A DNA stretch of 54,040 nucleotides from Allomyces macrogynus ATCC 38327 (Eukaryota; Blastocladiomycota; Blastocladiomycetes; Blastocladiales; Blastocladiaceae): positions 266,877 through 320,916 of the forward strand of contig GG745358.1 in NCBI GenBank assembly GCA_000151295.1, read 5' to 3'. The notes under the pieces were generated by a model. That model was not told the DNA's origin. It did no database searches and saw nothing but the letters and a program-made list of their open reading frames with translations. A program made the position numbers and the translations under genes. Of the stretch, positions 11,574-21,344 are shown one piece after another. The number at the start of each line of letters is the position of its first letter. Positions within the stretch are counted from its first letter, which is position 1.

Positions 11574-12736
11574 CTACAGCCTTGCCCGCACCTCGTCGCC
11601 CCTCTCCTCGCTCGCCAGCGACACGACCACCTTGCCATAACTCCCGCGGCTGCCCAACACCGTCAACGCCTCCTTGACCTCATCCAACCCCTGGAACACG
11701 CGCTCAAATACGACCGGTTTCAGCTTCCCCTCGCCGAGCCACGGCAACAGCGAGTTCCACACTTTCGGCACCTGCTCTGGCTCGGCCATGCGGTAGGCCC
11801 CCCAAAACAGGCCCGTCACCGACACATTCTTCAGCAACACGCGGTTGGTCGCAATCTTCTCGGACCCGCCTGGCGGGAAACGTGCAAACCCGACTACGAC
11901 GAGACGCGCGTTCCAGGCGGCGATCTTGAGCGACGCGTCGATCAGGCCGACAGGGTCAATGACGACATCGACGCCGCGCTTACGCGTGATCTCGCGCACG
12001 CGAGCGACCCAGTCGTCGGCCTTGTAGTCGAGCACGTGGTCGGCGCCCTGCGCGCGCATGATGGCTAGTTTTTCGGGGGACGAGGCGGTGCCGATGACGG
12101 TCGCGCCAAGGAGCTAGTGGAGGGGATGCGCGATGGTGGTGAGCGTGGGGATCGCGTTGCGGTGCACGAAAATGGGAAGGCAATTGGCGTACCTTGGCGA
12201 TCTGGATCGCAGCGAGCCCAACGCCCCCGGCGCCGGCGTGCACGAGCACCGTCTCGCCGGGCTGCACGTTGGCGCGCAGGACGAGCGCCGCGTAGGACGT
12301 CGGGTAGGTGATGAAGATCCCCGAGGCTTCCTCAAACGAGAGCGAGCCCGGGATCTTGAAGAGCGAGTGCGTGTCGGCGAGCACGTGCGTCGCGTAGGCG
12401 CCGACCTGGACGGCACCAAAGACGCGATCTGTTGGATAAGAAGCAAATCAAATCTGATGAGCACCGTCGTCACTTTTTCATGACCAGCAAGAGTTGGATT
12501 GTGATCACATACCACCCGCGGCAAACCCCGTCACGCCCGGGCCGACCTGGCGCACGATCCCAGCAAACTCGCTGATATTTGCCTTGGACGAGCAAAATGT
12601 CGAAAAAGTTGGCGCCAACGGCCTTGACCTCGACAAGCACCTGGCCCTTTTTGGGCGCCGGCAGCGGCGGGCGCGTCGACGGAGCTGGGAGCGCGTCGAG
12701 CGACGGGATGAAGCCGGGCAGGTGCAGAGCGCGCAT
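11574..12736 (-). CDS. zinc-free NADPH:quinone oxidoreductase (MDR family), first exon damaged
   Basis: Zeta-crystallin/QOR-type medium-chain reductase, expected to reduce quinones or enones with NADPH. Exons are 12736-12513, 12428-12193 and 12113-11574, with introns of 84 and 79 bp. The N-terminal GroES-like fold begins MRALHLPGF and includes VEVKAVGANFFDILLVQGKYQ. The Rossmann motif is complete (HAGAGGVGLAAIQIAK), followed by GATVIGTASSPEK, GADHVLDYK, VVIDPVG and a normal C-terminus. Within exon 1 (about 12571-12574) the codons for GKYQ run directly into EFAGIVRQVG one frame away. The roughly ten residues that normally join them (a Pro-rich loop ending PG-S) are missing, a deficit of about 32 nt. 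As written the frame is broken, so this is an allele or assembly lesion, or a young pseudogene. Confidence 0.82.
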
Positions 12737-13166
12737 CGTTGATGGATGCTGATTGGCGGAGATTTTGAGAACTTGTCGGGCGCAGAGGGGGGCCGTCACG
12801 TCGCGGCAGGCTGGTCCAATCGTCGTGCAACACTCTTTGCTGTCGAGAGAGCGTGCTTGTCGGGAGCGGGGAGGTCGTTCATGGCGGGGCCGAGCAAGGC
12901 CGTCAGGTCAGCGCGCTTTTCGGCAGTGCCTCGGAAGGAACGCGTCGATTTCAAGGCGCGACTGGGATCCAAGGGATCATGTCACTTGACTTGCGGTTGC
13001 GCATCCAGCCCGAGAAAAGCCCCTTACCGTGAAGCGGATGGTGAATCTGCCCTTCAGCCAAATCCTTCCACCTCTTCCACCTCGGGCCTGCCCACTCTGC
13101 CAGCCAGCTGCCCCCCTTCTCTGCTCCACCACGACTTCGTCCACTGCATTTATCGTTACTCGAACT
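12737..13166. promoter_or_regulatory. divergent promoter region, quinone reductase / RlmN-like gene
   Basis: This 430-bp stretch lies between divergent start codons. An open frame extends upstream of 13167 in the RlmN-like frame to 13029, but the N-terminus it would add is not needed for the targeting sequence. No TATA box was seen. Confidence 0.35.
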
Positions 13167-14540
13167 ATGCTCATGACGGCGACGATGGTCGCCGCTGCCA
13201 CTCGCTGCACTCGACGCGCGCTCGCCTACAGTCTCCCACGCCGCCGCCCGTACTGCAGTCATGGCGAGGCATCCAGCGCCGCCACCGCGTCGCCACCAAC
13301 ACCAGCACCAGCACCGGCCGCAGACGCGAACAATGCGGACGGGTCCCTGCCGCTGCTCGTCCCGTTTGCTCGCCAAATGTATATCTCGGCCCAACTTCCC
13401 TCGTCTCCAGCACCAGCACCATCAGCTGCTGGGACCAACAGGAGACCAGCGCGGGTCGACCCCCTCTTGGGCAGCAGTCCGGCTGGCGCTGTCGACACGC
13501 GAATCGAAAAAGTCGCTTTCCACCTGCGCGACAATCCGCACCACGTACTTGAAGTGACCGGGTCGCGGTACTCGTCGTCCTCGTTGCCACATGCCGCGCC
13601 CGACGTGCACGTTTCGGTCGCGTCGCAGATTGGTTGCCTGCACAACTGCACCTACTGCGTTTCGTCGCGTCTCGGCGGCCTCAGACGTAACCTCGGCCTT
13701 GAGGAAATGCTCGCGCAAGTACTCTACTTTGGCAGCGCCGCCGCTTTCCGTCCCGACGGTCCCGGCCCACCCGAATCCACGCCGTCTGGCGCGGGGGCCG
13801 TATCGAGTGTCGCATTACACGGCCACGGCGAGCCGCTCGATAACCCGCACACGCTCGACTTTCTCGACTTTCTGCGCTCCTACTACGCGCCCATGTTCGG
13901 GTCCGCCGGCACGACTCCCCTGCCACTCCACGCATCGCCCAACTCGCCCGCCGCCGCACCCGCTCCACCACGGACCGCCGTTTCGACCGTCGGCGTTCTC
14001 CCGGCGCTCGAGCGGCTCTTGCACGAGTTCCCCGATACGGCCGTGACATGGACACTCAACACCCCCTTCCCGACCCAACGCGCCAAACTGATGCCGACCG
14101 TCGAGGCGCAACACCCGCTCACGTCCGTCCTGGACTTACTCCGCACGCACGTGCGCGACCACGCGCGCGATAACGTGGCCGTCGCGTACCTCCTCCTGCG
14201 CGGCGTCAACGACTCGGACGCACACTTACGCGCGCTCGCAAACCTCGTTGCCGACGGCCCTGTGCCCGTGTCCCTCGTGCATTTTCATCCGGTCCTGGTG
14301 CCCGCACCCGCGGCCGAGGGAGTACCGCGACCGCGTTCGCGACGTGGCGCACCGACTCTGGCGGGGTTTGATCCGACCGGGTTCTTTGAACCGTCGCCGC
14401 CACATGTGGTTGAAGCGTGGCGTGCGAAATTGCAGGACGCCGGGGTGCCGGTCGCTGTGCAGGAGTACTTTGAGTTCCCGGCGGTCGCGACGGGGCCGCC
14501 GCCGCTTGCGGCGGGAGTGCCGACGTCGGCGGCGTGTTGA
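13167..14540 (+). CDS. RlmN/Cfr-like radical SAM protein, probably mitochondrial
   Basis: Single exon of 457 residues. The first about 35 residues (MLMTATMVAAATRCTRRAL...) are Arg/Ala-rich without acids, like a mitochondrial presequence. Around residue 155 the radical SAM cluster motif CxxxCxxC appears in the RlmN context (SQIGCLHNCTYC, then GLRRNLGLEEMLAQV). HGHGEPLDNP corresponds to the family's GMGEPLxN SAM-binding motif. NTPFPTQRAKLMP and VAYLLLRGVNDSDAH match the later RlmN blocks. RlmN enzymes methylate C2 of adenine in rRNA/tRNA using a C-terminal acceptor cysteine in a CGQL context. That context is absent here; the only C-terminal cysteine is the very last residue (TSAAC). The target and activity are therefore open. 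The ATG at 13167 is chosen for the presequence; the frame is also open to 13029. Confidence 0.8.
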   Translation: MLMTATMVAAATRCTRRALAYSLPRRRPYCSHGEASSAATASPPTPAPAPAADANNADGSLPLLVPFARQMYISAQLPSSPAPAPSAAGTNRRPARVDPLLGSSPAGAVDTRIEKVAFHLRDNPHHVLEVTGSRYSSSSLPHAAPDVHVSVASQIGCLHNCTYCVSSRLGGLRRNLGLEEMLAQVLYFGSAAAFRPDGPGPPESTPSGAGAVSSVALHGHGEPLDNPHTLDFLDFLRSYYAPMFGSAGTTPLPLHASPNSPAAAPAPPRTAVSTVGVLPALERLLHEFPDTAVTWTLNTPFPTQRAKLMPTVEAQHPLTSVLDLLRTHVRDHARDNVAVAYLLLRGVNDSDAHLRALANLVADGPVPVSLVHFHPVLVPAPAAEGVPRPRSRRGAPTLAGFDPTGFFEPSPPHVVEAWRAKLQDAGVPVAVQEYFEFPAVATGPPPLAAGVPTSAAC

Positions 14541-15032
14541 ATGTGGAGCGCTGAGTGTTCATGTTTCTTTTCTTTGTTTGCCGTGTCTTGCATTCCCCCC
14601 CCCCCCCCCCTTTCCTTCGACAGACCTATCGCATGCTTTGTGTTATTGCTTGCGTCGTTCTGTGCAAATTTGATTACGACCCCACGCACCTTCGATACAT
14701 ATCCCCTGCGCTCGTGCGCGATAATTTCCACTTGATAGCGGTATCGTGCGCCATTGTCGCGGCGTACGTGCTCGGCCGGGGATTGGGCGTGCATGCACTC
14801 GCACGCGAATCGCCAAGGGCGGACAGTTTGACCCGAACCGACCCCTCCACACTTTCGTTTGCGAGCGTTTCTGCACGCAGCTTCGTACGTGCCATTGCGC
14901 ACCCTCCCTACACCCCCACGCACTGCAAATTCTGCGATCACGAGGAACGGCCGGCTGCTGCAACTACATTCCAACGACGTGCCCGACAACAACGCACATC
15001 GCGACCTGCTGCAATTTCACGACTCGACTGCA
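14541..15032. other. intergenic between RlmN-like gene and phosphatase
   Basis: No gene seen. It contains a 16-base C homopolymer at 14595-14610 just after the stop codon, and otherwise unremarkable sequence that should carry the phosphatase promoter. Confidence 0.4.
14595..14610. repeat. poly-C homopolymer (about 16 bases)
   Basis: Uninterrupted C run in the 3' flank of the RlmN-like gene. Length is likely unreliable in sequencing. Confidence 0.85.
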
Positions 15033-16482
15033 ATGACCAGCTCGCCTGTTCCCGGTCTCCGACCCGACGCGGAACTCGCGCAAGTGATTGCGCACGCGAA
15101 CCGGTCAGACAATGAGAAGATCGAGTATATTCGCGCCAAGGAGGCGTTTATTATCGAGTATGTGCGCTGCGAGAAGATGCGGTCCATGGGCCTGTGGCAA
15201 TGGGCGAAAGAGCGCATCGCGTCGTGCTGTGGTGTCTGGGAACGCGGCGACGCGACGTTGGTGGCAGCGGAGAGGAGATCCATGGGACGCTGCGGTGATC
15301 TGATCCGCTGCGACGTTCGTTTGTAGCATGGTACCGTACACGCCGCGCGCGCGGGTCTCGGACCGCGAGGTGGACCATGGCGTCGTGCTTGATCGTCGAG
15401 TCTCGGTGCTGACTCTCAGAGTGCTGGTCTAGGACGGGGTCATTTACCACGGCAACACGCTTCTGGTACGCGTCTTCACGGTACCGCTCGCCGGTCCACC
15501 CGAACCCTCATCGCCACGTCCCCGAATCTAGCCCGGAGTCAAGGAATTCGTGCAATGGATGAAAGACACCAAGAAAAAATTCCTGTTCCTGACCAACAAC
15601 TCGGCGCCGACCCCACGCGAGCTGCAGCAAAAACTGGCGCGGCTCGGGATTCACGTCGACGAATCGCATTTCTACACGTCGGCCATCTGCACGGCCAAGT
15701 TTTTGAGGTACGCAGTCGTCCTTGCTCGACGACGCGACGCGATGAGGTCTCACGGACGTGCAGTACGCAGAAACCGGGCGGGTCGGTCTACGCAATTGGC
15801 GAGCCGGGCCTGCACTATGCGCTGTATTCGCAAGGGTTCGACATGAACGAGGTGAACCCGGACTTTGTGGTGGTCGGGGAAGGGTCCGGGCTCAACTACG
15901 AAAAGGTGCATGGGTTTTACTCCTCTAACCGCGTCTCAAGCCTTTTCGCGTCTCACCTCGACGTGACTTGCTCGCTCCCACCCACACTAGATGGCGCGCG
16001 CTGTGAAGCTCATTTCGGCTGGCGCCAAGCTGATTGGCACGAACCCGGACGTGAACGCTGTCGCAGAACACTGCCTGGTGCCCGCGTGCGGCGCGTTCGT
16101 CTCGGCCATTGAGCTCGCGTCCGGCAAAAAGGCGTTTTTCTGCGGGAAACCCACGTCGCTGATGATGCGGTACGCGCAGCGGATTTTGGGGTGTTCGCGC
16201 GACGCCGTGTGCATGGTGGGCGACCGATTGGATACGGACGTGTTGGGCGGGATCTACGCGGAGATTGATACGGGTACGTTGCTGGTTGGGAATGGGAGTG
16301 GGAGGGGTGGGAGAATGGACTGATGCGTCGCGGATGTGTGTGTAGTGCTGGTGCTCTCGGGCGTGTCGAAGCGCGAGGATTTGGCGAACGTGGCGTATGC
16401 GCCGTACGTGGTCGTGGATGGGGTCGGCAGCCTGGTGCCGCCGTCGTCGTCTTCCGTGATGCAGGCGGCGAACGAGTCGTAG
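15033..16482 (+). CDS. PHO13: HAD-family phosphoglycolate/p-nitrophenyl phosphatase (Pho13/PGP type)
   Basis: Cytosolic HAD phosphatase of the PGP/NagD branch, typically a metabolite-repair enzyme that clears 2-phosphoglycolate and related side products. Best-fitting exons are 15033-15157, 15327-15330, 15433-15465, 15532-15707, 15764-15905, 15991-16273 and 16346-16482 (299 residues, all phases consistent). Motifs: DGVIYHGN after the nucleophile, FLFLTNNSAPTP (motif II), GKKAFFCGKPT with the motif III lysine, and GDRLDTDVLGG (motif IV). The family's DxD nucleophile motif is only restored (FIIDMDGV) if a 4-nt microexon CATG at 15327-15330 is included. Splicing 15033-15161 straight to 15433 is also in frame but gives FIIEYDGV, with Glu in place of the catalytic Asp. 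The cap domain (HVDESHFYTSA to VVVGEGSGLNYEK) is of PGP type. Confidence 0.9.
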
Positions 16483-17470
16483 GACGGCGGGCGGAGCGAC
16501 CAGGTGGAGAGGAGGGACAGGATGGACACGGGGAACGTCGAAACATGGATTGTTTCTTGAGACGGTCGTGAGACGCGGATGTGGAACGCGCTGCTGGCTG
16601 GCAGGTTCCACGTTTCCTCTGGCGCGCAAAGCGTCACAATCGCTTGTCTGCGTGCGGTTGTCATGCTGAATCATGCATGGCAATGGGGGACGTGTGGGGC
16701 CCCGCTTGCGCGTGCAAGGCGAACATGGCGAGGAAGGCGGGGCAGGCAAGGAATGCCGAGCGAAAGGGGGCGAACGTAGTTACCAGTGACGTGGACCGCC
16801 CCGATCGTGGCGAATCTCAAGTGCGAGGGGCGAACGTGATGTCTCGCACTGCAAGCGTCGCCACTCGCAGAGGCTGAAAGTGGCTGGTGGTTCCAATCGA
16901 AAAGGGCGTGCGCTGTATCAAGGAACCCTGCCTGGGGAAGCTTGGCGGTCAGGCCATCCCTCTTTGTGCTCTGAATCCCTGGGCCAAGTTTTCAGCAGAA
17001 CCGACCGAGAGACAGAGCGAAGAAGAACCAAGTCGACGTCGAACGCGTTTTGGTGGGCTCGGCGGCCGGCGCTATAAAGAGGGCGGCCGCCCCCGGCCCG
17101 GCGCGCCCGACGCTCCCCGACACATCCGGTCGTGTGTCTCCCGTGTCGACCAGCGACCAGCTCGCCTCCACCTCCTCCACCCAGCTCCACCACCGCGGCT
17201 CACTGCGCTCACGGCCAAGTCCCCGCACACGACGCGACGCGACGCGCTCTCCCTCCACCTACCGGTTGCCTCGCCAACCCCGCCAAAGAGTCTGTCTATC
17301 TGGTCGTCACGCCTGTCCTCTTTGCCCCCACACCAACGCTGTCTACGCCGCCCTTCTGGCTCCTTCCCTCGCGCTCCCCCACCCCACCCCCACCCCCGCA
17401 ACACCCGGCACGCCCGTCCCCTGTCCGCATCTTCCCCGCCAACCTTCTCCACCTTGATCCCCTGCTGCGA
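16483..17470. other. intergenic, promoter and leader of the 17471 gene
   Basis: No supportable gene in nearly 1 kb. A TATAAA box lies at 17083-17088. Open frames between it and 17471 lack an ATG in the downstream gene's frame, so they are read as leader. Confidence 0.45.
17083..17088 (+). promoter_or_regulatory. TATA box candidate
   Basis: GCGCTATAAAGAGG in an otherwise GC-rich stretch, about 380 bp upstream of the ATG at 17471. This implies a leader of about 350 nt or an unseen 5' exon. Confidence 0.45.
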
Positions 17471-18991
17471 ATGTTCATCACGCCCACGCACATTGTGATT
17501 GGCCCGCTCACCAAGGAGACGCTTAGCCTGGTCTCGTCGGCCATCATCGAGATTGTGCGCAACAAGCACTGCTTTGACCTGCTGCAGCTCTCCGTGCTCT
17601 GCGACCACCCAGTCCTGCCGCCACCGCCGCCCGCCAACGACGCGCCCTATGACCCGGACCGCCCGCGCACCAAGTCGGCCGCGGCTGTTGCCGACGAGTT
17701 TGACGTTGTCCTCGCCACTGTTGCCGAGCTGCGCGCACTCGACATCCCCGTTGCACGCGACCTCGCCGACCTCGTACCCGAGCCAACGCGGTTTGCCTCG
17801 CACTTTGCCGCGGAACCCACCAAGACGCGTGCGCCAGTGGAATGGCTGATCGATGTCGCCGTCACGACCGACCTTGCCAAGCGCCGCGACCTCTACGCAC
17901 ACGCGCGCGCATCGGGCGCACTGAAAAAGGTCTGCTACGTGCGCCCAAAGGAATCGATTGCAGTCGCCGACGCGTCGCTGCTCGATCACGAGGTGCTCGT
18001 CCGGTACGGCGCGCTCGCCGAGGACCTGCCCTACATTCCGCTCGTTGCCGCTCCGGGGTCGGCCTTTTCGTGCCCTGTCCGCGCTGCGACCGCCGCGCTG
18101 TACCCGGCATCGCTCTCGCGCCGCACGTCGGCGTTGCGGCTCGCCGCGCTTGGGGGAGGGTCAGCGTCCTCATCGACCTCGGAACTGCCAGCGGTGGTCC
18201 CGGACCCGTACGGCCGCCCGCAAGTGACGAACCCGGTCGTCTACCCGATCCCGCTGATTTCCGTGATGCACTTCCTCGTCACGATCGTCAACTCACGGTT
18301 CATCTACGACCACGTCTACACGGTCACAGGTGCCGCGTTTAAGCTCCCCGGCGTCTCGCCCGTGCCGCTGCCGGAAGTTCCGCTGTCGGCGACGCGCGTC
18401 ACGCCGCCACCGTCGCCGTCCGTCTCGACGACGCGGCTGCCCAGTGGCGAGTCGCGCACGCCGCTCCTTGCCGATGACGCGAGCATGACGACGGCGCCTG
18501 TCGAGATTGACGACGTTTTGGTTGTGCCGCACTCGATGCTCGACGACCACGACGACGCATCGATCGCCGAGCACTTGCAGCACCTGCACGACCACGCGCA
18601 TGCCGCGCACGACGTGCACCTCGCCTCGCTCGTGACCGCGTCGGGCCGCACACTCGCCGGGATCGCCGCCGCGTTCCAACGCGGCGATTTCTCGAAAGCG
18701 ACCAACGACTACGTGCGCGCGCTGCACCAGGCCCCGCCGGCGTTTGTCGTCATGAAGGGCCACGACCCGTTCTCGGACGACGAGGACGAAGGCATGGTCC
18801 TGACCCTGAATGGCGGGATGGTCGACTCGGGCGTGCATGAGCCAAGCGCGGTCGCTAAGCGCGACCCGGACGTCGTCGAGTGGGACGAGGCGCTGCATGG
18901 GTCCATGGCCGAGGCCGACTTGTACACGCTGGGTGGTGGGCGGTTCACGGTCGCGGTGCGCGCGATTCCGCCGCCGCTCGACCATCATTAG
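17471..18991 (+). CDS. hypothetical protein, 506 residues, single exon
   Basis: The first in-frame ATG is at 17471 (MFITPTHIVIGPLTKETL). I do not recognise the family. Residues 1-45 are a regular alpha/beta-looking stretch, then a PPPPPAND linker. A folded-looking region follows at about 60-290 (DLADLVPEPTRFASHF, PVEWLIDVAVTTDLAKRRDLY, NPVVYPIPLISVMHFLVTIVNSRFIYDHVYTVTGAAFKL). Then come a Pro/Ser/Thr-rich disordered segment, a His/Asp-rich stretch (MLDDHDDASIAEHLQHLHDHAHAAHD) and an acidic C-terminal part (HDPFSDDEDEGM). There is no signal peptide and no clear membrane span. Codon use is the strong G/C-third-position pattern of the confident genes, which supports a real gene. Confidence 0.65.
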   Translation: MFITPTHIVIGPLTKETLSLVSSAIIEIVRNKHCFDLLQLSVLCDHPVLPPPPPANDAPYDPDRPRTKSAAAVADEFDVVLATVAELRALDIPVARDLADLVPEPTRFASHFAAEPTKTRAPVEWLIDVAVTTDLAKRRDLYAHARASGALKKVCYVRPKESIAVADASLLDHEVLVRYGALAEDLPYIPLVAAPGSAFSCPVRAATAALYPASLSRRTSALRLAALGGGSASSSTSELPAVVPDPYGRPQVTNPVVYPIPLISVMHFLVTIVNSRFIYDHVYTVTGAAFKLPGVSPVPLPEVPLSATRVTPPPSPSVSTTRLPSGESRTPLLADDASMTTAPVEIDDVLVVPHSMLDDHDDASIAEHLQHLHDHAHAAHDVHLASLVTASGRTLAGIAAAFQRGDFSKATNDYVRALHQAPPAFVVMKGHDPFSDDEDEGMVLTLNGGMVDSGVHEPSAVAKRDPDVVEWDEALHGSMAEADLYTLGGGRFTVAVRAIPPPLDHH

Positions 18992-19159
18992 ATCGATGCG
19001 CGGTCCCTCACCGTCCTGCTGCTGCCGCTGTCGTCCACCCTCCCTTGGACCCGTGTCGCCCGCGCCGGACCATTGCCGTCATCGCTGCGTCTTGGACTTG
19101 TGCGACTGCGACCGTTGCGGGATCCAAGCTGCTGTGCACCTTGCGCACTCGTCGCGACA

Positions 19160-19178
19160 CTCGAGCTCGAGCTCGAGC
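19160..19178. repeat. CTCGAG short tandem repeat
   Basis: About three copies of a palindromic hexamer in an untranslated region downstream of the 17471 gene. Confidence 0.7.
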
Positions 19179-19998
19179 TTGATGCACTTGGACATGCACA
19201 CGCACACGCACACACCATGCACTCGTTGTGGAACGGTTTCGATTGTACATTTCCATTTCTTGATGAACGATTTCCCCCGCCCCCCTTGCCGCGGCGTCGA
19301 CATTCCCGTTGTTCTCTTTCTCCGGTTGTCGTTGTTGGTTTGTCACATCCATCCATTCATTCATTTCGTTTTCATTGTTGTTCCCGTCCGCCGTTTGTCG
19401 TCTTTGTCTTTTGCCCACGCGGGGTCAATCAAATGCATTGGATACCTTGGAACTTGCGCCCCGGGTCGCTCTCATAGACCATTGCCAGCAACGATGAGCA
19501 CCTGCGCTCTTTTATCGCAGGAGCACCAAGTTTGAGGCTTTCTGAGGCTTCCTTCCACTGCGATTGCAGAGCCGCGGATGAGTTCGAGAGCAAGGTGGGG
19601 AGGGTCAGACCTAAAAAAGAATTGTTGAATGTTGCTGGTTTGTTTCCATTTCTGTGAACTAGCATTTCGGAAATATGATTGTTTCTTAATTGGTTTTTCT
19701 GACTTTCCAGTTGTTGGAAGGGCACAGAGAGCGCCGATGTGATGGCTCCACTCTGACTCCATCTCCTCCAGTACGGTCTCATTTGACAGGACGACTGCGC
19801 GACTGGCACCACCTCTCTCTCGCTCTCTTCTCTGCGTATCATCGCCGTTTCTGCGTTCTCGTCTGGTCGCATCGCGCTAACGCCCGTTCGTCGACTTCTC
19901 CGATTCCGAATAATTCGCGCGTCAACATGCCCCCGCAATGCGAGCACTTTGACGCTGCGGCGCTCATCTACCTGAATGAGGATCCCGCGTACTAATAA

Positions 19999-20022
19999 AT
20001 GCATCAAGTCATGCATCAAGTC
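19999..20022. repeat. 12-bp perfect tandem duplication (ATGCATCAAGTC x2)
   Basis: Two adjacent identical copies in an AT-richer interval. It could be a replication slippage product or a target-site scar. Confidence 0.75.
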
Positions 20023-20688
20023 GTATCCGCTCGACTTGTGGTGCGTCTGCACGCGCGACATCAACTCGTTGTGTTTCTCGGCCATCAACTTCAAGTCTTT
20101 TCGCATTTCCTTCTCTCAGCGCACGCCGTACCGCATCAACTTTCGCGGGCCCATGATATCCATGGTGTTCAGGTCGACGCGGTTTTCTGTGCATGTCGCG
20201 CTGCATTTTTTGTATGTCGCAATTGGTCGATTGTTTTGCAACCAATCGTGTCTCATCTTGGCCGCTCCAATGCTAGGATCCGGACAGCCCCAACTCGACG
20301 CCGTGCCTCACGAAATGCGATTGTGCCGATATGATCTAGGTTCGCCTCGCTTCTGTGCTGTTTCTTTAACATCTCCGCTTCCAACGGATGCTCGCGCTGG
20401 CGTCCCTCGTCTCGACGAACCGTTGATTCCCCATGTCCTTTAATACCTTGACCGGGTGTGCAATGATGCCTCTACCTTTTCGCAAATCTAGAAGGGCGAA
20501 TTGGTTGTGAAAATCCAGCTCTATGACGGGCGTGGTTTGCCGCCAGCGTTTCACGCGTACGCTTCTCTGCTATTCATTGTCTCCTAATTAAACCATCTAG
20601 TATGGTTTGAGAAACGTTCCCTGCTCTAGCTCTGACTCGATTTCCCGTCCATAGTCAATTTTGCTGTTGCCCTCGGGAATTTCTGAAA

Positions 20689-21161
20689 ATGGCGGCCAAC
20701 TTTGCGGAGTACGACCAGCTCAAGGCCGTTGCTCTCGCCATGGGTCCATGGCGCAGCAGCAAGCTCGATCAACTCGATGCGCACCTGCGCGAACTCGATC
20801 TTACCCCTCAACGCATCCAATACGCCCATTTTTACGATTCGCGCTCCAGTTGGCTCGACGCTGCAATGCAAAATCCCGAGGACCTTGCTTTGCTTGCCAA
20901 TGCCGAGTCTGTGGCCGCGTCCTCGTCGTCTTCCGTTACCGCTGCGCATCCTGCTCATTCTTCTGTTCTCGCGACGACGGCCAAAGAATTGGCCCAGGTG
21001 ACTGCGCCGTCCTCGTCCGAGCTGTCGCCGGGTGAGCTGTCGCTGGGCGAGCTGGTGGAAGAGAGGTACGGATGGATGTACCTATCTCCACCTGGTTTTC
21101 CTCTCGTTTACTTGACCACGCCAACATGTGTAGCGTGCTTGCCCCTGTGGAAGAACCCTGA
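20689..21161 (+). CDS. small hypothetical protein, 134 residues
   Basis: ATG in a good context (AAAATGGCG). Exon 1 is 20689-21065 and exon 2 is 21134-21161, joined over a 68-bp GTACGG...TAG intron in phase, ending GELVEESVLAPVEEP. The N-terminal half is helical (AANFAEYDQLKAVALAMGPW, LDQLDAHLRELDL), followed by a Ser/Ala-rich linker and a short repeat (SPGELSLGEL). I do not recognise the family. Without the intron the frame runs on to 21210 with atypical composition, which favours the spliced model. Confidence 0.55.
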
Positions 21162-21344
21162 GGGACGCTGGTCCAGATTGTCAGCCGCATGTGGAGGAAT
21201 CAATCCATGATTATCGCACTACGACATGTCTATTCAAGCAGCGCGTTCTTGTCCAGTCCCCATCCCCACCAGAGTCAGTGCCTCGCTCAGCAGCTCGCGC
21301 CCAACGTCCCATCCCATCCTCTCCACCCACGCACAGCCTTCGCA

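Larger units (their letters stand above)
18992..20688. other. gene-poor interval with simple repeats
   Basis: This 1.7-kb interval turns AT-richer after about 19.2 kb. It holds CTCGAG repeats at 19160-19178, a CA-rich patch just after, and an exact 12-bp tandem duplication at 19999-20022. Frames on the minus strand around 19430-20250 read partly protein-like (for example MRKDLKLMAEKHNELM) but are interrupted by stops and match nothing I know. No gene is called. Confidence 0.4.

Noticed and set aside
13029..13166. N-terminal extension of the RlmN-like protein
   Set aside because: The frame is open, but the ATG at 13167 already begins a complete mitochondrial-type presequence.
17132..17470. 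Upstream in-frame extension of the 17471 gene
   Set aside because: The upstream frame has no ATG (it begins at GTG) and its Pro/Ser composition fits leader sequence better than protein.
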